A stretch of DNA of 64,000 nt, taken from the NCBI RefSeq assembly GCF_003173755.1, contig NZ_CP029553.1:955001-1019000 (forward strand). Reading direction: 5' to 3'. Position 1 is the first letter of the stretch. The number at the start of each line of letters is the position of its first letter. The notes under the pieces were generated by a model, which ran no database searches, was not told where the DNA came from, and saw only the letters and a list, made by a program, of their open reading frames with translations. The DNA is from Methylobacterium terrae (GTDB taxonomy: Bacteria; Pseudomonadota; Alphaproteobacteria; Rhizobiales; Beijerinckiaceae). The position numbers and the translations under genes were made by a program. Shown piece by piece: positions 63,338 through 64,000 of the stretch.

Positions 63338-64000
63338 GTGCTGTTTCCCTTCGACAGGTCCGAGCCCGGCGTCTGGGTCTCGGCCGGCGCGCACGTGGTG
63401 CTGATCGGGCTGGCGCTGTTCGCCGCCGCCTCGCACGCGCTGCCGCAGGCCGAGGAGGGCGTGCCGGTCGAGGTCATCACCGAGAACCAGTTCTCGGAGC
63501 TGACCAAGGGCCAGCGCGACGGCGAGGCCCCGGCCAAGAGCCCGCGCGCCGACCGCGTGGCGGACAAGCAGCAGGAGAACGACCCCGGCGAGGCGAAGGC
63601 CAACGTGCCGACGCCGCCGACGCGCCCGCCCGACATCAAGGTCGCCAACGCCGAGGAGATGCCGACGCCGCCCCTGCGCCCGGCCCTCGAGCAGCCCGAG
63701 CCCGCGCCGATGCCGCCGGCCCGTCCCGACACCGCCAGGGCCGACGCCGAGAAGGCGGCTGCCGCGGCTGCCGCCGCGAAGGCCAAGGCGGAGGCGGACG
63801 CGCGCGCCGAGGCCAAGGCGGAAGCGGAGCGCGAGGCCAAGGAAGCGGCCAAGGAAGCTGCGAAAGAGGCCGCGAAGGCTGCCGCCAAGGCCGCGGCCGA
63901 GAAGGCGGCCGTCGCCGCGGCCAAGGCGGCGGCCGAGAAAGCCGCCGCCGAGAAGGCCGAGGCCGAGGCGATCCGGCGCGAGGAACTGGCCGAGGCGAAG
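63338..64000 (+). CDS. tolA: TolA, N-terminal part (runs off the window)
   Basis: A GTG at 63338, 22 bp after tolR, opens a frame of 221 codons to the window end. It reads LFPFDRSEPGVWVSAGAHVVLIGLALFAAASHAL, a single N-terminal membrane helix. A Pro-rich stretch (PTPPTRPPDIKV, PTPPLRPALEQPEP) follows, then from about residue 130 an Ala/Lys/Glu-rich helix of the kind that spans the periplasm in TolA. The C-terminal Pal/TolB-binding domain lies outside the window. The low-complexity text hides family detail, but operon position makes the call firm. Confidence 0.9.
   Translation, partial: MLFPFDRSEPGVWVSAGAHVVLIGLALFAAASHALPQAEEGVPVEVITENQFSELTKGQRDGEAPAKSPRADRVADKQQENDPGEAKANVPTPPTRPPDIKVANAEEMPTPPLRPALEQPEPAPMPPARPDTARADAEKAAAAAAAAKAKAEADARAEAKAEAEREAKEAAKEAAKEAAKAAAKAAAEKAAVAAAKAAAEKAAAEKAEAEAIRREELAEAK

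Noticed and set aside
63720..64000. Low-complexity Ala/Lys/Glu repeat as a DNA repeat element
   Set aside because: It is the coding sequence of the long TolA helix; the repetition is at protein level.

Overview
This is a very GC-rich chromosomal window from an alphaproteobacterium. It is most likely from the Rhizobiales, and Methylobacterium or a close relative is my best guess. The guess rests on the flagellar gene set (FliX, a CheL/FlgJ-type rod protein, FlgN-like and MotE-like proteins, FliM with a tryptophan-repeat N-terminus), the alphaproteobacterial DksA without a complete zinc finger, the porin_2-like protein, intergenic palindromic repeats, and the ruvB-ybgC-tolQRA order. No phage, insertion sequence or CRISPR array is visible.

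Layout. 1-1400: the end of prfC, then a CheY-like receiver and a BLUF blue-light sensor on the minus strand. 1478-6885: flgE-flgK-flgL behind a sigma-54-type promoter. 6974-12047: metabolic genes (LysR, glutathione transferase, orphan substrate-binding protein, iron-type alcohol dehydrogenase, a short porin-like protein). 12051-16560: flgI-flgJ-flgN leftward, then fliX and a chemoreceptor rightward. 16573-20395: hicAB toxin-antitoxin, an MBOAT/SGNH acyl-transfer pair, dksA. 20946-31410: flgF-flgG-flgA-flgH leftward and fliL-fliM-(DUF6468-like)-motE-TPR protein rightward. 31492-33284: a class V aminotransferase and a tiny protein. 33444-39632: two identical tRNA-Leu(CAG) genes bracketing an MFS organic-acid permease, a DctB/DctD-type two-component pair and a thioesterase. 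39663-46045: leuC and a complete sugar ABC transporter. 46318-57584: a 2-hydroxyacid dehydrogenase, a protease-inhibitor-like lipoprotein, an M32 carboxypeptidase, a second chemoreceptor, a glutamine amidotransferase, an odd receiver protein, rpsU, an intracellular PHA depolymerase and a glutathione transferase. 57717-64000: a chromate transporter, ruvB, a Tat-type phosphoesterase, ybgC, tolQ, tolR and the start of tolA.

How it fits together. The flagellar genes form three clusters. Three of their operons (flgEKL, flgI-J-N, flgF-G-A-H) start with a GG-N10-GC sigma-54 signature. A matching inverted repeat (GCGGCA-N5-TGCCGC type) lies about 55-112 bp upstream of each. Because fliX is also here, divergent from flgI, the simplest reading is a FlbD/FliX-like checkpoint regulon. 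A fourth sigma-54-type promoter precedes the permease gene that sits beside the DctB/DctD-type pair, with a long palindrome at enhancer distance. Four long nested palindromes (near 11.4, 20.5, 43.3 and 61.3 kb) look like one or two families of dispersed intergenic elements. All calls come from reading the sequence; no database search was run.
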